From NCBI RefSeq assembly GCF_004355225.1, contig NZ_CP037933.1, forward strand, positions 806,001 through 870,000: a stretch of 64,000 nucleotides of DNA. Direction: 5' to 3'. The notes under the pieces are model-generated. The model was not told where the DNA came from. It saw only the letters and a list, made by a program, of their open reading frames with translations, and did no database searches. This DNA is from Flavobacterium nackdongense (GTDB taxonomy: Bacteria > Bacteroidota > Bacteroidia > Flavobacteriales > Flavobacteriaceae). Shown here piece after piece: positions 16,875 through 26,800 of the stretch (the stretch's first letter is position 1; each line of letters begins with the position of its first letter). The translations under genes were made by a program, and so were the position numbers.

Positions 16875-17678
16875 GTGCAATTCAAACAACAAAATTATTC
16901 CGCAACTCATAAAATTTTTTATGCTTGGTTCGAAGCGATGCATACCCGAATAGATATTGCTGTTTCGGCCCCTATTTTGCGCAATGATTTGGTTACAATT
17001 GCTTCTGAAATTGAGCAAATAGTTCAGAAATATGAACGTATTGCGAATCGATTTGACCCCAAAAGCGAAATCAGTTTGGTGAATAAAAATGCTTCGGTAA
17101 AAGCAGTTCGAATTTCGCCTGAGTTGTACGATTTGCTAGCAGATTGTGAGTTGCATAACACAAACACTTTAGGCTATTTTGATGTTTCTGTTTATTCGAC
17201 AATTGCAGCCGAAAATGGCTCAAAAAGCTATATTCTGAATACAAATAATCAAACCGTTACCTTTTCGCAGACCGGAGTTTTATTGGATTTGTCCGGTTTT
17301 CTGAAAGGCTATGTTTTGAATAAATTGATTTCTATTGTGGAAACCAAAAACATCGAGGATATCTTGATCAATGTTGGAAACAGTTCGATTTATGCCAAGG
17401 GGAATCATCCTTTTGGCGAAGGCTGGAAAATAAAAATACCAGATACCCAAAAAGAGTGTGTCCTTAATAATGAATGTTTGACCACTTCAGGAAACACCGA
17501 TAAAAGCCAATGGAAAATCGTCAATCCGTTGACATCAAAAACGGCCGGGACTAAAAAACCAATTTCAGTGCTTTCGAAATTTCCCGACGAGGGCGAAGTG
17601 CTTTCGAAAGTGGCTTATTTAGCTTCAAAATCGGATGCGAAAGCTATTCTTAAAAATTATAATGCCCGCATACTTTAA
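16875..17678 (+). CDS. ApbE-like protein (FAD:protein FMN transferase family), divergent
   Basis: A 267-aa protein with GTG start; the only nearby ATG (16938) would cut into the conserved EAMHTRIDIAV block, the equivalent of the ApbE MGT segment. Other family blocks are LDLSGFLKGYVLNKL (cf. DLGGIAKGY), DILINVGNSSIYAKG (cf. NIGGN), CLTTSGNTD (cf. ATSGD) and IVNPLTSKTA (cf. DPRTG). Several positions differ from the family pattern: the His-His before the DPRTG block is missing, and the C-terminal Asp-Ala segment that binds metal reads GEVLSKVAYLA. ApbE transfers FMN from FAD to threonine of target proteins. There is no signal peptide or lipobox, unlike classical periplasmic ApbE. It may flavinylate a cytoplasmic partner or have lost this activity. 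Confidence 0.75.
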   Translation: MQFKQQNYSATHKIFYAWFEAMHTRIDIAVSAPILRNDLVTIASEIEQIVQKYERIANRFDPKSEISLVNKNASVKAVRISPELYDLLADCELHNTNTLGYFDVSVYSTIAAENGSKSYILNTNNQTVTFSQTGVLLDLSGFLKGYVLNKLISIVETKNIEDILINVGNSSIYAKGNHPFGEGWKIKIPDTQKECVLNNECLTTSGNTDKSQWKIVNPLTSKTAGTKKPISVLSKFPDEGEVLSKVAYLASKSDAKAILKNYNARIL

Positions 17679-17713
17679 AAAAATCAACTAATCACTAATT
17701 TATAAAATCGAAA

Positions 17714-19066
17714 ATGAAAAAATGCAATTTACTACTGTTTGCCCTGCTACTAAGCACGTTTACACTGTTCTCACAAGCCAAATGGGAAACACTTTTTAAT
17801 GGAAAAGACCTTAACGGCTGGAAGGTGTTGAATGGGACCGCCGAATATGAAATAAAAGACGATGCCATTGTAGGGAATTCCAAACTGAAAACTCCCAATA
17901 CTTTTTTGGTTTATGATAAAATGTACAGCGACTTTATTTTGGAATTGGAATTTAAAGTAGACGATGGCTTAAACTCCGGAATCCAGTTTAGAAGTAATAG
18001 TTTCAAAGATTTCAAAGACGGTCGAGTACACGGTTACCAATGCGAAATAGATCCTTCGCCACGAGCCTGGAGCGCTGGAATTTATGACGAAGGAAGACGC
18101 GGTTGGTTGTATCCAATGGAGAAAAATCCGAAATCTAAAACCGCTTTCAAAGCCAACCAATGGAATAAAGTACGCATCGAAGCCATTGGCAACAGCCTCC
18201 GAACTTGGCTGAACGGTATGCCTTGCGCCAATGTATTAGACAATATGACTGCCACAGGATTTATTGCCTTGCAAGTACACCAAATCGAAAAAGACGAACA
18301 AGTTGGAAAAACGGTGCAGTGGAGAAAAATACGCATCTGTACTCAAAACCTAGACAAAGTAAAAACGCCTTACAAAAAAGAAATCTACCAAGCCAATTGT
18401 ATCGACAACACCGTCTCTGACGAAGAAAAGTCTGCAGGTTGGCAACTCCTTTGGGATGGAAAAACCACCAATGGCTGGAGAGGAGCGAAACTAACTACTT
18501 TCCCAACAGGAGGTTGGAAAATGGAAAACGGAATTTTGAAAGTCTTAAACTCTAACGGTGGCGAATCGACCAATGGTGGCGATATCGTGAGCGTGCAAAA
18601 ATATAAAAACTTCGAATTGAGTGTTGATTTCAAAATCACGGACGGTGCCAACAGCGGTATCAAATATTTTGTAGATACCGAACTCAACAAAGGCGAAGGC
18701 TCCTCGATAGGTTGTGAGTTCCAAATTCTCGACGATCAGAAACATCCCGATGCCAAATTAGGTGTCAAAGGAAATCGCACTTTGGGTTCGCTTTATGACC
18801 TGATTGCAGCTCCTGAAAACAAAATTTTCAGAAAATCGGATTTCAATACCGCTCGAATTGTAGTCCAAGGAAATAAGGTGCAACATTTCCTAAACGACAA
18901 ACTGGTGGTGGAATACGAACGCAATACCCAAATCTGGCAAGCATTGGTCAATTACAGCAAATACAGCGTTTGGCCTAACTTTGGTAATGCCGAAACGGGT
19001 AATATTTTATTGCAAGATCACGGTAATGAAGTCTGGTTCAAAAACATTAAAATAAAGGAGTTGTAA
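17714..19066 (+). CDS. Secreted protein with two DUF1080 (3-keto-disaccharide hydrolase) domains
   Basis: A 450-aa protein with signal peptide ([17 protein letters not shown]) and two tandem DUF1080 beta-sandwich domains at ~22-210 and ~241-450. Both begin with the family start, [15 protein letters not shown] and [15 protein letters not shown]. Both carry the LNSGIQFRS / ANSGIKYFV strand and the GYQCEI / GCEFQI strand with acidic residues (ID and LD). Members of this family hydrolyse or eliminate 3-keto-glycosides and are commonly encoded next to Gfo/Idh/MocA oxidoreductases, as here. A likely role is cleaving the keto-sugars made by the two Tat-exported oxidoreductases. Double-domain forms are a known arrangement. 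Confidence 0.87.
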   Translation: MKKCNLLLFALLLSTFTLFSQAKWETLFNGKDLNGWKVLNGTAEYEIKDDAIVGNSKLKTPNTFLVYDKMYSDFILELEFKVDDGLNSGIQFRSNSFKDFKDGRVHGYQCEIDPSPRAWSAGIYDEGRRGWLYPMEKNPKSKTAFKANQWNKVRIEAIGNSLRTWLNGMPCANVLDNMTATGFIALQVHQIEKDEQVGKTVQWRKIRICTQNLDKVKTPYKKEIYQANCIDNTVSDEEKSAGWQLLWDGKTTNGWRGAKLTTFPTGGWKMENGILKVLNSNGGESTNGGDIVSVQKYKNFELSVDFKITDGANSGIKYFVDTELNKGEGSSIGCEFQILDDQKHPDAKLGVKGNRTLGSLYDLIAAPENKIFRKSDFNTARIVVQGNKVQHFLNDKLVVEYERNTQIWQALVNYSKYSVWPNFGNAETGNILLQDHGNEVWFKNIKIKEL

Positions 19067-19394
19067 AACGCTAGAAATCATAGAACGCCAGGACACTACT
19101 TTGTTTCAACGAGTTATATTTCAAAAAAACTATAGAACACAGTCCAAAATGCCACGCTATTTGTCAGTCCGTAGGAGACGCTACACGCGAGATTAGGGAC
19201 GCTTTACAGCGTGACAAACAGACTCGTCAGGTTGAATAAAATATAGATATGTTTGGTATTAATCGCGAATGCCCTGCAACACATCAAGACCTATGAGGTT
19301 TCAAAAACCTCATAGGTCTGTTTTAAAACTTAATAGGCAATAGACCCAAACACTTTTAAGTACAAATTAAATTTAAGATAAAATCCCCAAACAA
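19067..19394. repeat. Intergenic region with 15-bp perfect hairpin
   Basis: This 328-base gap has no gene. AGACCTATGAGGTTT (19287-19301) and its perfect complement (19305-19319) enclose a 3-base loop and are followed by GTTTT, so it could terminate transcription from the DUF1080 gene. The motif resembles a palindrome dispersed in flavobacterial genomes. A further weak pairing (ACGCTTTACAGCGT, about 19199-19212) lies upstream. The MFS promoter should lie between 19320 and 19394. Confidence 0.6.
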
Positions 19395-20744
19395 ATGAAA
19401 ATACAAGGAATGCGCTGGCTTATACTGAGCTTAATTGTTTTGGTTACCATCATCAACATTTTAGATCGTGGGACTTTAAATTATATGTGGCAGGATGGCA
19501 AAGACAAAACCACTGGGCTTGTCATACAACGAGGTATTGCTTCGGAATTGCACATTATCAACGATGGTATGTCGGCAGAGGAACAGCAACAAAAATCAAA
19601 AGAAGCATTTGCTTGGATCAACATCACTTTTATGTTGGCATATGGCGTGAGTCAGCTGGTATCGGGAGCGATGTATGACCGTGTGGGCACCCGCAAAGGT
19701 TTTACGATTTCTGCTTTAATTTGGGGCGGTGCGATTGCACTGACTTCGATAGTTACAGGAGTAAAACAATTGGCCTTTTTTAGAGTAATGCTTGGTTTGG
19801 GCGAAGCGGGTCCTTGGCCGGGAACCACCAAGTCGAACGCGGAATGGTTTCCTATCAAAGAAAGAGCCATAGCGCAAGGATTTTTTGGAGCAGCTTCCTC
19901 TTTGGGAAATATTTTGGTTCCCGTAATTATTCCGCTTCTATTTCTTTCTTATGGCTGGCGCGCTACTTTTGTGATTTTAGGAGTGATTTGTTTGCTTTGG
20001 ATTCCGCTTTGGATGCTGGTGAATAAAGCTTCGATGCAAAATCATCCTTGGGTTACTGAAACTGAAAAAGAATACATTCTAAATGGTCAAACAGAGCAGC
20101 CCAGTGCCGAGAGTAAACACATTGGCATCAGTGCTTTAGTTCGAGACAAAAAAAGCTATTCTGTGATCCTAAGTCGTTTTTTCCTAGACCCCATTTGGTG
20201 GATGTTTATGACTTGGTTGCCTATTTATTTGCAAGAAGTCTATCAATTGAATCTGCAAGATGTTGCTGCCGTAGCTTGGATTCCGTTTGTGGGTGCTGCC
20301 ATAGGAAGTCTGACTGGCGGATGGTGGGCAGGAAAATTGATAAGCAAGGGAATGCCGGCCTTGAAAGCCCGAAAAACAACCATTGCGATAGGTGGAGCGT
20401 TAATCGTTCCCGGAATGATTGGGGCAGCCTTCGCTCCCACTGGCTTATCCGCTTCAATAATGTTGATGCTGATATTGGGCGGTTTTCAGTTTGCGATGAC
20501 TAATATTCAAACCTTGCCGAGCGACTTTCATTCCGGAAAAACTGTCGGAACATTGGCAGGATTAGGCGGAGCTGCGGCTGTGCTTGGCATCGTCATTTCC
20601 ACTTATCTTGTGCCCATCTTAACCCAAAGCGGAAGCTGGATTCCATTCTTTGCTATGGGACTTTTACTCATTCCGCTTTCGATCAGTTCCATTTTCGTAT
20701 TTAGTCCAAAAAATAAAAATAAAATCACAAATAATGACTACTAA
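19395..20744 (+). CDS. MFS transporter, hexuronate (ExuT)-like
   Basis: A 449-aa inner-membrane transporter of the major facilitator superfamily, anion:cation symporter type. The first helix is MRWLILSLIVLVTIINILDRGTLNY, similar to the YxDR start of ExuT/GudP-type carriers. The loop 2-3 motif is GAMYDRVGTRKGF. The RVMLGLGEAGPWPGTTKSNAEWFP segment is the hallmark of hexuronate/glucarate transporters. About 12 helices are present. An insertion at ~35-65 between helix 1 and helix 2 (GKDKTTGLVIQRG) enlarges the first periplasmic loop. It likely imports uronates released by GH88 and related enzymes. Its end overlaps the next gene by 11 bases. Confidence 0.85.
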   Translation: MKIQGMRWLILSLIVLVTIINILDRGTLNYMWQDGKDKTTGLVIQRGIASELHIINDGMSAEEQQQKSKEAFAWINITFMLAYGVSQLVSGAMYDRVGTRKGFTISALIWGGAIALTSIVTGVKQLAFFRVMLGLGEAGPWPGTTKSNAEWFPIKERAIAQGFFGAASSLGNILVPVIIPLLFLSYGWRATFVILGVICLLWIPLWMLVNKASMQNHPWVTETEKEYILNGQTEQPSAESKHIGISALVRDKKSYSVILSRFFLDPIWWMFMTWLPIYLQEVYQLNLQDVAAVAWIPFVGAAIGSLTGGWWAGKLISKGMPALKARKTTIAIGGALIVPGMIGAAFAPTGLSASIMLMLILGGFQFAMTNIQTLPSDFHSGKTVGTLAGLGGAAAVLGIVISTYLVPILTQSGSWIPFFAMGLLLIPLSISSIFVFSPKNKNKITNNDY

Positions 20745-21831
20745 TCAGTTAGCCCAACTGGCTCAAACCCCTTTAAAACAAAAAGACAACCGCGTTTGGC
20801 GCACCTATTCCGGTGGTGCCTTGATAGATCATTGGAAATTAGTCTCTGAAGAATTCGATGGCAGTTTTCCAGAAGAATGGATTATGTCTGCCATCGCTGC
20901 CCGCGGCAAAAATAGACCTGCAAACGAAGGGTTAACTATTTTGAATACGCCATACGGCAAATTGGAATTGAAAGAATTGATTGCTTTGAATAAAGAACTT
21001 TTTCTAGGTAAAAAAATTGCTGAAAAATACGGTACAACTGGGGTTCTCATCAAAATGTTGGACTCCAAAGAACGCCTAACCATACAAGTTCATCCCGATA
21101 AGCAGTATGCGCAAACGATGCTCAACTCACCTTTTGGCAAAACTGAATCTTGGTATATTTTGGGAGGTCGAGAAATCGACGGAAAAAAAAGCACGATTTA
21201 TCTCGGTTTTAAAGAAGGTGTAACTCCTGAAATCTGGAGCGAACTTTTCAGAACTCAGAATATTGAGGGTATGCTCGATTGCTTGCATCAATTTGAAATA
21301 CAGCCGGGCGACGCTTTTATGATTTATGGAGGCGTTCCGCACGCCATCGGTAGTGGCTGCTTTTTATTAGAAGTCCAAGAACCCACGGATTACACAATGC
21401 GGGTTGAAAAAATAACTCCGGGCGGACTTACGATTAGCGACGAACTAATTCATCAGGGCGTTGGAGAAAAAAATATGTTAGACTGTTTTCATTATGACGG
21501 CTGCTCTTTTGAAGAAGCTTCCACAAGATGGAAAATAACACCGCAAACCCTTGAGTCCTCTGACCATCATTCACTTAAAACCATTTTCAACGAAAGCCAT
21601 ACGGATTGTTTTGGGCTCAACGAACTGGACTTGGATGGTTCATTTGAATTAAAAGGAAATGGAAGTTTTTTTGTCGCGGTAATTTACTTTGGAGAAGGAG
21701 AAATTTTTTGCGGCGGCAAAAGCTATTCCTTTTCGCAAGGCGATGAACTATTCTTTTCGGCCGCTATCGAAAAAGTGATTTGGAAGACTTCGAAACCATC
21801 CAAAATTTTACTATGTTATCCTCCAAATTAA
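20734..21831 (+). CDS. manA: Type I mannose-6-phosphate isomerase
   Basis: A cytoplasmic zinc enzyme converting mannose 6-phosphate to fructose 6-phosphate, 365 aa from ATG 20734. That start lies inside the last codons of the MFS gene (11-base overlap), which suggests translational coupling; a longer frame from 20650 would lie almost wholly inside the transporter gene. Zinc ligands match the type I pattern: His120 in QVHPDK, Glu138 in KTESWY and His203 in GVPHAIGSG. EEWIMSAIAARGKN and LEVQEPTDYTMRVE are further family blocks. Its presence in the locus suggests that mannose is a product of the glycan, consistent with the GH130 gene. Confidence 0.88.
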   Translation: MTTNQLAQLAQTPLKQKDNRVWRTYSGGALIDHWKLVSEEFDGSFPEEWIMSAIAARGKNRPANEGLTILNTPYGKLELKELIALNKELFLGKKIAEKYGTTGVLIKMLDSKERLTIQVHPDKQYAQTMLNSPFGKTESWYILGGREIDGKKSTIYLGFKEGVTPEIWSELFRTQNIEGMLDCLHQFEIQPGDAFMIYGGVPHAIGSGCFLLEVQEPTDYTMRVEKITPGGLTISDELIHQGVGEKNMLDCFHYDGCSFEEASTRWKITPQTLESSDHHSLKTIFNESHTDCFGLNELDLDGSFELKGNGSFFVAVIYFGEGEIFCGGKSYSFSQGDELFFSAAIEKVIWKTSKPSKILLCYPPN

Positions 21832-21855
21832 AATAGAGTTTTCAATTCTTCATTT

Positions 21856-23823
21856 TCAATTCACCATAAATTTCAGTTCAGAAATACTACCTTTAAAATA
21901 ATTCTCTGCTTCATATTCACCAATTAATCTCCTGAAATCGGTACCAATGCTTATCGGGTCATCAGGTGGTATAGGCAGAGATTCTCCTATGTTTTCGGAG
22001 TCTATTAATTTACCATTAACATAAAGTGACATCTGACCATTTTTGAGTAATTCGGCTTTAAAACTGAAATTTGATGGAATTTTTTCTGGTGTTTTTAATG
22101 TCGTCAACACACCGTATTTTCGAACGCTATACCAAAGTTTTCCTTCTTTGAGATAAACCGAAAGTCCGAACACTTCCTCTCCGTGCGCAATGATGACACC
22201 ATTTTGACAACTACTTTCAACTGTGGCACTCATCACAACCGATTTTGCGGTTACATCTGGAATGTAGAGATGCAATAAATTCAGAAAATTACGATTTCCA
22301 TTGAAAACCAGCTTTCCATCGGATGTTTTGGTAACCCCATAATTCATCCAAGGAACAATTTTATTGTTGATATTGAGGCTTATTTCAGGCCCATAAGGTT
22401 CTGGGAATGCGGTCTCGGGTTTGCGGTCCTTGATGTGACCCGAAGCAGTCAAACTAAGACTGTTGCGCCACTGCACCAAATCGGCATACAATTCCTTTTG
22501 TTTGCCGGGCATTTCAGCTGCGAGATCTTTGCTTTCGCCAATATCGGTTGATAAATTATAAAGAGCTGTTTTTTTCGATGTATAATCTTCTACCAATTTA
22601 AAACTCCCTTTGCGAATTGCCCCCCCGCTGAAACCTCCCAAAAAGTGCGGTGCTTGAAGCGGATAATGCCAAAATAAAGATTGGTGAACTTCATTTTTGG
22701 ATTTTGGATTTTTCCATAACGCGAGCATCGACTTTCCATCTTGGACTTGCAATTTTGAAATATCGTAACCTATCATTTCGCAAAAAGTGGAGAAGAAATC
22801 CATATTCGTAACCATTTGATTTACATCCGAGCTGATTTTGATTCCCTCTTTCCACCAAACGATAAGTGGAACTCTAATTCCCCCTTCGTAGACCGAACTT
22901 TTACCTGCTCGGAGTGGCGCATTAGATGTCACATTGGTCTCGCCTCCGTTATCTGACATAAAAATCACAATTGTATTGTCGAGCTGGTTGGTCTCTTGGA
23001 GCTTTTTCATAATCATCTCGACTCCATCATCGACAGATTTTAATTGTGCCGCCAAGTGCACATTATTTCGATTTGAAATCGGTGACAAACCTGCACCGGT
23101 TTTCTTCGAAAAATAATCAACATATTCAGGTTTTCCATTTAGATTGGTATGTACAGCATAATGACTCAAATACAGAAAAAATGGTTTTCCGGTTTTTTGA
23201 GGGTTGTTTCTGTCAATAAACTCCACTGCTTCTAAATTTTGCCTATCGGTAAGATGTTCGATTGGAAATATTTTCTGTTTCACTTCCTGATTAAAATGGT
23301 ACGGAAAAAAATAACTCCCCCCAGAAATCCCCCTATTTTCATTCAAAATAACTTCGTTAAAACCGTGTTTTTCTGGTCCTGATTCTTTAGCTCCATTTTT
23401 GGCATAGCCAGAAAGATGCCATTTCCCAATCATACCCGTTTGGTATCCTTTTGTTTTAAAAACTTCGGCTAGTGTCACTAGATCTTCGGATAAATGCTGG
23501 TCACCGTGCGGACGCAAATAATCGGTTATTCCTATTCGGGCGGGATGCTGACCGGTCATTAAACTCGCCCTTGATGGTGAACAAACGGGCGCTGATTCAT
23601 AAGCATTGGTAAAACGCAAACCACCACTTGCCATTTTATCAATGCTGGGCGTTTCATTGAATTTATTTCCATAACAATTAAGCTCCGAATAGCCCAGATC
23701 GTCTACCAAAATGAATATTACATTGGGATTCTTGGGAGGGTCAATCGTTACAAATCCTGTGAAAAAAAAACTCAATTGGAGCGCCATTAAAGTGGATATA
23801 ATTCTACTAATACTTCTATTCAT
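21856..23823 (-). CDS. Secreted sulfatase with C-terminal laminin-G-like extension
   Basis: A type I sulfatase, 655 aa, with an N-terminal hydrophobic export segment (LMALQLSFFFTGFVT). NVIFILVDDLGYSELNCYG holds the metal-binding Asp pair (41-42). Cys81 in CSPSR is the formylglycine site. MIGKWHLSG and FMSDNGGETNV are conserved catalytic blocks. Residues ~485-655 (VVMSATVESSCQNGVIIAHG, GQMSLYVNGKLIDSENI) look like a concanavalin/laminin-G-type sandwich, probably for glycan binding. It is the most downstream gene of the - strand series, 64 bases after the hybrid regulator gene and 24 bases from the convergent isomerase gene. Confidence 0.92.
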   Translation of the reverse strand: MNRSISRIISTLMALQLSFFFTGFVTIDPPKNPNVIFILVDDLGYSELNCYGNKFNETPSIDKMASGGLRFTNAYESAPVCSPSRASLMTGQHPARIGITDYLRPHGDQHLSEDLVTLAEVFKTKGYQTGMIGKWHLSGYAKNGAKESGPEKHGFNEVILNENRGISGGSYFFPYHFNQEVKQKIFPIEHLTDRQNLEAVEFIDRNNPQKTGKPFFLYLSHYAVHTNLNGKPEYVDYFSKKTGAGLSPISNRNNVHLAAQLKSVDDGVEMIMKKLQETNQLDNTIVIFMSDNGGETNVTSNAPLRAGKSSVYEGGIRVPLIVWWKEGIKISSDVNQMVTNMDFFSTFCEMIGYDISKLQVQDGKSMLALWKNPKSKNEVHQSLFWHYPLQAPHFLGGFSGGAIRKGSFKLVEDYTSKKTALYNLSTDIGESKDLAAEMPGKQKELYADLVQWRNSLSLTASGHIKDRKPETAFPEPYGPEISLNINNKIVPWMNYGVTKTSDGKLVFNGNRNFLNLLHLYIPDVTAKSVVMSATVESSCQNGVIIAHGEEVFGLSVYLKEGKLWYSVRKYGVLTTLKTPEKIPSNFSFKAELLKNGQMSLYVNGKLIDSENIGESLPIPPDDPISIGTDFRRLIGEYEAENYFKGSISELKFMVN

Positions 23824-23887
23824 TTGAAAAAAAATCTATTACAATGTGGATTATTCAATATTATTTGGTGTTTGAGTTGCTGAAAAA

Positions 23888-26800
23888 TTATTCATTTTCA
23901 CTACTCATTTTTCTTTTATATTCTGTTGGGGTCAGTTCGTACAATTCTTTAAAACATTCTCTAAAATATTTTAAGTCATTAAATCCGACTTCGAATGCGA
24001 TTTGAGAAATATTCATTTGTGTTTGCACCAGTAATTGTCCCGCTTTTTTAAGTCGAATCATTCGAATAAATTCCGATAGATTTTGCCCGGTTAGCGCTTT
24101 CAATTTGGTATATAAGACAGTACGACTCATATTCATCTCTTCGATGAAGATTTTGGTGTCAAAATCTTGGTTGGTAATGTTTTTCTCAACAATAGCGATC
24201 GCTGTTTCCAGAAAAACCTCATCGGCCGAGGTCACGGTCAAATTTTTAGGTTCTAAAAGAATGTCTTTTTTAAATTTGTTAATCAAGTTGGCTCTCGTTT
24301 TTAATAAATTATCCACTCTAGTGATTAAAATACTCGACTTGAAAGGTTTTGTAATATAGGAATCTGCGCCAATAGCATATCCCTCCTCTTGGTTGGTTGG
24401 CGAGGTTTTGGCCGTTAGCAACAGCACTGGAATATGACTCGTTATTAAAGTGGTTTTGATGTTTTTACACAATTCAAATCCGTCCATAATTGGCATTTGA
24501 ATATCACTGATTATCAAATCGATCGCGTTTTTATGTGCGATAGCGATGGCTTGTTCTCCGTTTTCTGCCGTAAAAACATTGTACTTGGAGGCAAATAATT
24601 CTTTGATAAAGGTTTGTAAATCGAGATTATCCTCAACTATCAATAAGGTTTCGGACTGTTTCTTTTCGATGGTGTCGGCTTTAAAATCTTCGATAACTTG
24701 TTTTCGCGGCTTTACATTTAAATCGATGAAAAAATCACTGCCTTCAGCGGCTTCCATCTCGTTGATACATTCACTTTCTAACAAATGTTTTTTTCCTTGT
24801 TTTAAATAGACACTAAAACAAGTTCCATCTGTTTCTGAACTGTTGACCACGATGTCGCCTTTGTGCAGATTGACGAGGCTTTTGGTTAATGACAATCCTA
24901 TTCCAGACCCTAATTCCATCTTCTTTTGGTCGAGTTGGTAGAAACGCTCAAAAATTTGTTTAATATGCTCAGCCGGAATTACATTGACGAAGTTGATGAC
25001 ATCAATCTTTACATATTTTACATTTACATCGTCGTCTTTTTTAATATTTTTCGTAACATTGATGATGATATCATTATTATCGGCGGTAAATTTGAAGGCA
25101 TTGGATAATAAATTGAATAAAATCTTTTTCATTTTGTCTCTGTCAAACCAAAGTTCGATACTTTTATGAGAGGTATTAAATTGAAAATTAATATGTTTCT
25201 CTTTGGCCAATCCTTCGAAGGATTTTTTGATGTCTTCAATAAACGGGACGATATCATTTTTGGATGCTAACAAAGACAATTTACCGGAATCACTTTTTCT
25301 AAAATCGAGTATCTGATTGATGAGTTGAAGCAGCATTCTAGAGTTGCGATACATAATATCGTGTTGCTGACGAATATAACTATTGCCCATTTTTTCTTCG
25401 ATCATTTTTTCTAGGGGAGCAATAATCAAAGTCAACGGTGTTCGAAAATCGTGCGATACATTCGTAAACAATCGCAATTTCAATTCGTTGATTTCTTCTA
25501 GTTTTTCTTTTTCTAAGCGCTCTTTCTTCAATTCATTTTTTTCTTTGATTCGAAGCAACAGTATTTTTCTGATGTAGGACAAGACTACAAAAGCAATGGA
25601 TAAATAAATAATATAAGCCCACCAGGTTTTCCAGGGAGCGGGTAAAATCTTTATTTTTATTAAATCTCCTTCTTCATTCCAAACTCCATCATTATTAGAA
25701 CCTCTAACTTTAAATACATAATTCCCTTCCGCGATATTGGTATATACAGCTTGTCGCTGATTGCCCACATAATTCCATTTTGAATCGTTACCCTCTAAAA
25801 TGTAAGCAAACTCATTTTTTTCAGGTTGTCTGTAATTTAATGCTGTGAAGTCAATACTGAAATTATTTTCATCGTATTTAAGAGTGATTTCGGAGGTTGC
25901 ATCTGTAATTTTTAGATGCGGTTCGTTGTTGACATCGATGTTATTGATGTCGATCGTGGGAACGAAGGTGTTTTTTCGAATATCACTTGGGTTGAAGTAG
26001 GTAATTCCATTTGTACCCCCAAAAAACAATTCATTATTTCTGGTTTTTAAAAAGGAACCATAATTGAATTCATTACCTTGAAGACCATCCCATTGATTAT
26101 AATTTTTGATTTGATTGGATAATACATTTAATCGACTGATGCCATAATTGGTGCTGATCCACATATTCCCGTTGTTGTCCGACAAAACGCCATAGATGAT
26201 ATCATTGGGCAAACCTTCCTTAATTCCGAAATTTTTGGTTTCGCGCCTTTGTGGGTTGTACAAAAACAAACCTTGACCTTCGGTACCAATCCAATAGTGA
26301 TTGAAATTATCGATATAAATACTGTTGACATACAAAAATGGATTTTTGTCATTGTCTTTTTTCTCAATAGGAATAAGTGTACGTTCTTTAGTGTAGATAT
26401 TTATTTTTTGAACCCCATTACTACCTCCAACTAATAAAAATCCAGGCTTTCTGGTTTGAACGATACTCATTACCGTACGCGAATCGCGATCGATACGCGA
26501 GAGTATTTTACTTTGCTTATCATATACCAATAGCCCACCGGTTAAAGTCCCAATCCAAATTTTCCCCTCAACATCCTCTAAAAGAGTTAACACCTTATAG
26601 GATTGGAGTGAAGTTTCAATGGCATTTGGAAAATCAATTTTGTTGAATTGAGGCGGAAGTTGATTTGGATTGAAATAATTGACTCCACCATCGTGAATTC
26701 CTACCCAAATAGTGCCATCTGTGGCAGTTATGACTGATTTTATATTATTGGCACTGATGCTATTTTTAGCATTTGAGTTGTGCTTAAAGTAGCTGAATTT

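Noticed and set aside
20650..20733. Longer N-terminus for the mannose-6-phosphate isomerase
   Set aside because: The extra 28 residues lie inside the MFS coding sequence and do not resemble the family; ATG 20734 fits the family start.
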